The translations under genes and the position numbers were made by a program. DNA of 64,000 nt from Caldicellulosiruptor danielii (GTDB lineage: Bacteria > Bacillota > Thermoanaerobacteria > Caldicellulosiruptorales > Caldicellulosiruptoraceae). This document shows positions 61,921 to 64,000 of this stretch, piece after piece (within the stretch, counting starts at the first letter, position 1; the number at the start of each line of letters is the position of its first letter). The notes below the pieces were generated by a model. It saw only the letters and a list, made by a program, of their open reading frames with translations, did not search any database and was not told the DNA's origin. The stretch spans positions 581,001 to 645,000 of the forward strand of contig NZ_CP139957.1 of NCBI RefSeq assembly GCF_034343125.1, given 5' to 3'.

Positions 61921-63701
61921 GGAGGATTGTAAATACTTTTTCAAATATGAGTATAAAATACAAATTGTTTGCTTCATATATGTTTGTAATTTTGATATCA
62001 TTTGGTATATTTTCTCTTATGAACTACGTTATTGTTGGAAGGGATGTTGAAAAACAGGCTATTTATTCTTCTGGTAAGATTGTGGACCAGACAGCTTCTT
62101 TCTTGGAAAATAGAGTTTCGTCTATAAAAAATGTACTGAACATTTTGGCTCTTGATTCAACCGTGCAAGAACTTGTAAACAGGCCGGATGACTACTACTA
62201 CGAAAACATAGGTAACTGGCTTGTAGACTCCCAGAGGTTTACAAAACTTTTTTACAGCACGTGTCAGAACTTTGACATACTAAGCATCTCAATTTATATG
62301 ACACAGGGATTAGCAAAACTCAGCGAGACAGATAGCTATTTTCTTTTTGAGCGGATTGAAAAGCTTCCATGGTATCAGCAAATGGTTTTAAAAGGAGAGC
62401 TTTTTACTTGGGTGACGCCCAAAATGCTAAATATTGCGCGAAAAGATGTGGTGTCTTTGATAAGACTAATTCCAGACCCTAAAAATATTAGTGAATACAA
62501 AGCTGCGCTCAGAGCTGATATTTCAATTGCTGAAATCGAAAGAATTCTAAATCAGGCTTTGTTTACAAACAGAACACTTGCTTTTATTGTCAATTCAAAT
62601 AGTGAAGTGGTTGCACGTTCTTTAAATAGAACACACTTATCTATTGGGGAGATAATAAAAGGGATAGAAAAGAATATATCATCTCAAGAGGCAAATGTTA
62701 TTGAGATGGAGGTAAGGGGAGAGAAACTTCTTGTTCGAACGAGGATTATTAGTGATACAGATTGGTATCTTGTACTTGTTACACCTTACAAAGAGATTCA
62801 TGAGCTTAATATAAAGACTATTAAACAGGTCTTTTTCATGATATTCTTGATTACACCTTTTACATTAATATTTGCTTTCTGGGCGGCAACATCAAGCACA
62901 TCAAGAATTAAAAGGCTTACTCATAATATGAAAAAGGTGATTGAAAAAGGTGATTTTAATATAGAATTGGATTCCCACTCTCAAGATGAGGTGGGGCAGC
63001 TCATATATACCTTTAACTATATGCTAAAAAAGATAAAAGAACTTTTGCATGAGCAGTACCAGCTTGGCAAAGAGAAGAAAAATTTGGAGCTCAAAGCCCT
63101 TCAGTCTCAGATAAATCCTCATTTTCTGTACAACACCCTTGATCTTATAAACTGGATTGCAATTAAGAACAAAAATGAAGATATTTCAAGGCTTGTAACC
63201 TCTCTTTCTCAGTTTTATAAGTTAAGTCTTAGCAAGGGTGAGGATGTTGTAACTGTGGAAAATGAAATAGAACATGTAAAAGCCTATGTAATGATTCAAA
63301 ATTACAGGTTTGACAACTGCATTGAACTTAAAATAGATGTCCCACAAAAACTTCTACAAGCGCGGATACCAAAACTAACTCTTCAGCCGCTTGTTGAAAA
63401 TTCTATTCACCATGGAATTTTGGAAAAAGACGAACAGAAAGGTACTATAATCATAAAAGGCGAAATAATAGATGACAAAATGGCTGCGATATATGTTATT
63501 GATGATGGCGTTGGAATCAGTAAAGAAGTTCTTGAAAAGATAAAAAGGGGAGAGGTTGAGACTACAAGAGGACATGGTTTTGGTATAAAAAATATAAATG
63601 AGAGATTAAAAATCTATTTTGGAAACCAGGCTGGACTGTTTTACGAGAGCAAAATCAACGAGAAAACAGTTGCAAAAGTCCTGTTTCCTGTTGAAGAATA
63701 G
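61917..63701 (+). CDS. Second YesM-type sensor histidine kinase
   Basis: A 594-aa kinase. Helix 1 at residues 15-37, extracellular dCache-like domain (38-295), helix 2 (about 302-325), HAMP (325-378), His_kinase with SQINPHFLYNTLDLINW (phospho-acceptor His), and the ATPase with LTLQPLVENSIHHGI and DDGVGISKEVL. Overlaps the regulator gene by 4 nt. It likely senses the sugar imported by the ABC permease starting at 63927. Confidence 0.94.
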   Translation: MRRIVNTFSNMSIKYKLFASYMFVILISFGIFSLMNYVIVGRDVEKQAIYSSGKIVDQTASFLENRVSSIKNVLNILALDSTVQELVNRPDDYYYENIGNWLVDSQRFTKLFYSTCQNFDILSISIYMTQGLAKLSETDSYFLFERIEKLPWYQQMVLKGELFTWVTPKMLNIARKDVVSLIRLIPDPKNISEYKAALRADISIAEIERILNQALFTNRTLAFIVNSNSEVVARSLNRTHLSIGEIIKGIEKNISSQEANVIEMEVRGEKLLVRTRIISDTDWYLVLVTPYKEIHELNIKTIKQVFFMIFLITPFTLIFAFWAATSSTSRIKRLTHNMKKVIEKGDFNIELDSHSQDEVGQLIYTFNYMLKKIKELLHEQYQLGKEKKNLELKALQSQINPHFLYNTLDLINWIAIKNKNEDISRLVTSLSQFYKLSLSKGEDVVTVENEIEHVKAYVMIQNYRFDNCIELKIDVPQKLLQARIPKLTLQPLVENSIHHGILEKDEQKGTIIIKGEIIDDKMAAIYVIDDGVGISKEVLEKIKRGEVETTRGHGFGIKNINERLKIYFGNQAGLFYESKINEKTVAKVLFPVEE

Positions 63702-63750
63702 TGATAAAACAGCAGGTAAATTTTTATCCTTTCAATACTCAAAAAATGCG

Positions 63751-63787
63751 GGGGCTGGTTTTACAATCAAATCAGCTCCCATTTTTT
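63751..63787 (+). terminator. Terminator after the second sensor pair
   Basis: GGGGCTG (63751-63757) pairs with CAGCTCCC (63773-63780) with one G-T pair, followed by ATTTTTTG. Confidence 0.72.
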
Positions 63788-63860
63788 GTTTGATTTTTAT
63801 TATCTTAATTTTACAAAGAAAATATTAATTCTGTCTGATATGAATTTTTAACTGACTTTT

Positions 63861-63866
63861 TATAAT
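63861..63866 (+). promoter_or_regulatory. Candidate -10 box of the right-edge permease gene
   Basis: TATAAT about 60 nt upstream of the TTG start; no clear -35. Confidence 0.35.
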
Positions 63867-63926
63867 AAGAATTAGAAGAAACAAGGATAAATGATTTGTT
63901 CAATCACTACAAAGGAGTGGCAGAAA

Positions 63927-64000
63927 TTGAAAAAGAATGGTTTTTGGTATGAAATAAAAAAGAACAAGGTACTTTATGCCATGTTCTTACCAGTAGCAAT
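63927..64000 (+). CDS. Start of a sugar ABC permease (cut by window edge)
   Basis: The 24 codons before the right edge read MKKNGFWYEIKKNKVLYAMF-LPVA, a short cytosolic basic stretch entering a first membrane helix, typical of LplB/MsmF-type permeases. TTG 63927 follows AAGGAG (63912-63917) by 9 nt. Placement right after a YesM/YesN pair supports the assignment; too short for certainty. Confidence 0.6.
   Translation, partial: MKKNGFWYEIKKNKVLYAMFLPVA

Overview
This looks like chromosome of a low-GC, thermophilic, plant-biomass-degrading Firmicute, most likely Caldicellulosiruptor. The best single clue is the 755-aa secreted GH5 - CBM28-like - triple-SLH glucanase at 44800-47067, an architecture I know from that genus. 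It sits near xylose isomerase, YesM/YesN-type sugar sensors and ATPase-less sugar ABC operons. The species assignment (C. bescii-like) is recollection and inference, not a database match.

Layout. 1-6240 (minus): glycogen operon glgB-glgC-glgD-glgA-glgP, with glgP cut by the left edge. 6350-9590: radC, a LysM cell-wall protein (minus) and a MNT/HEPN pair. 9600-13280 (minus): riboflavin operon ribD-ribE-ribBA-ribH behind an FMN riboswitch, a terminator, and a promoter whose spacer is a perfect 16-bp palindrome. 13289-14465 (minus): three small genes resembling a type VII secretion effector/immunity scrap. 14699-17228: LacI-type regulator and xylulokinase. 17333-22709: HD-GYP protein, ANTAR protein, glutamine amidotransferase, MscS channel, proS. 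22800-23426: cyclase-family hydrolase.

23650-36163 is the most unusual part, a compact chemotaxis-type operon: two-tip soluble MCP, cheW, cheB, a CheA without its P1 (Hpt) domain, a HEAT-repeat protein, cheR, cheY, a protein fusing the missing Hpt to a CheW domain, a degenerate membrane-anchored MCP, and a second receiver. It ends in a PAS-GGDEF-EAL gene broken by three lesions. Its promoter has a 34-A homopolymer abutting the -35 box. The phosphotransfer His has apparently moved from the kinase to a CheW-fused partner, so the array would have to phosphorylate a separate protein.

36247-44567: phosphoribosyltransferase, an HTH/dehydrogenase-like/unknown trio, a CDF metal transporter behind a leader with mutually exclusive hairpins, a fluoride riboswitch driving two crcB genes, then hisS-aspS. 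44725-64000 is the sugar section: SLH-anchored glucanase; two ABC permeases plus a binding protein; a membrane-tethered binding protein with histidine kinase and AraC-type regulator (three-component sensor); MFS and HTH genes (minus); xylA with a textbook XylR operator over its start point; an arginase-fold protein (minus); a small winged-helix protein; a second AraC-regulator/kinase pair; and the start of another sugar permease at the right edge. No rRNA, tRNA, CRISPR array, transposase or integrase was seen.
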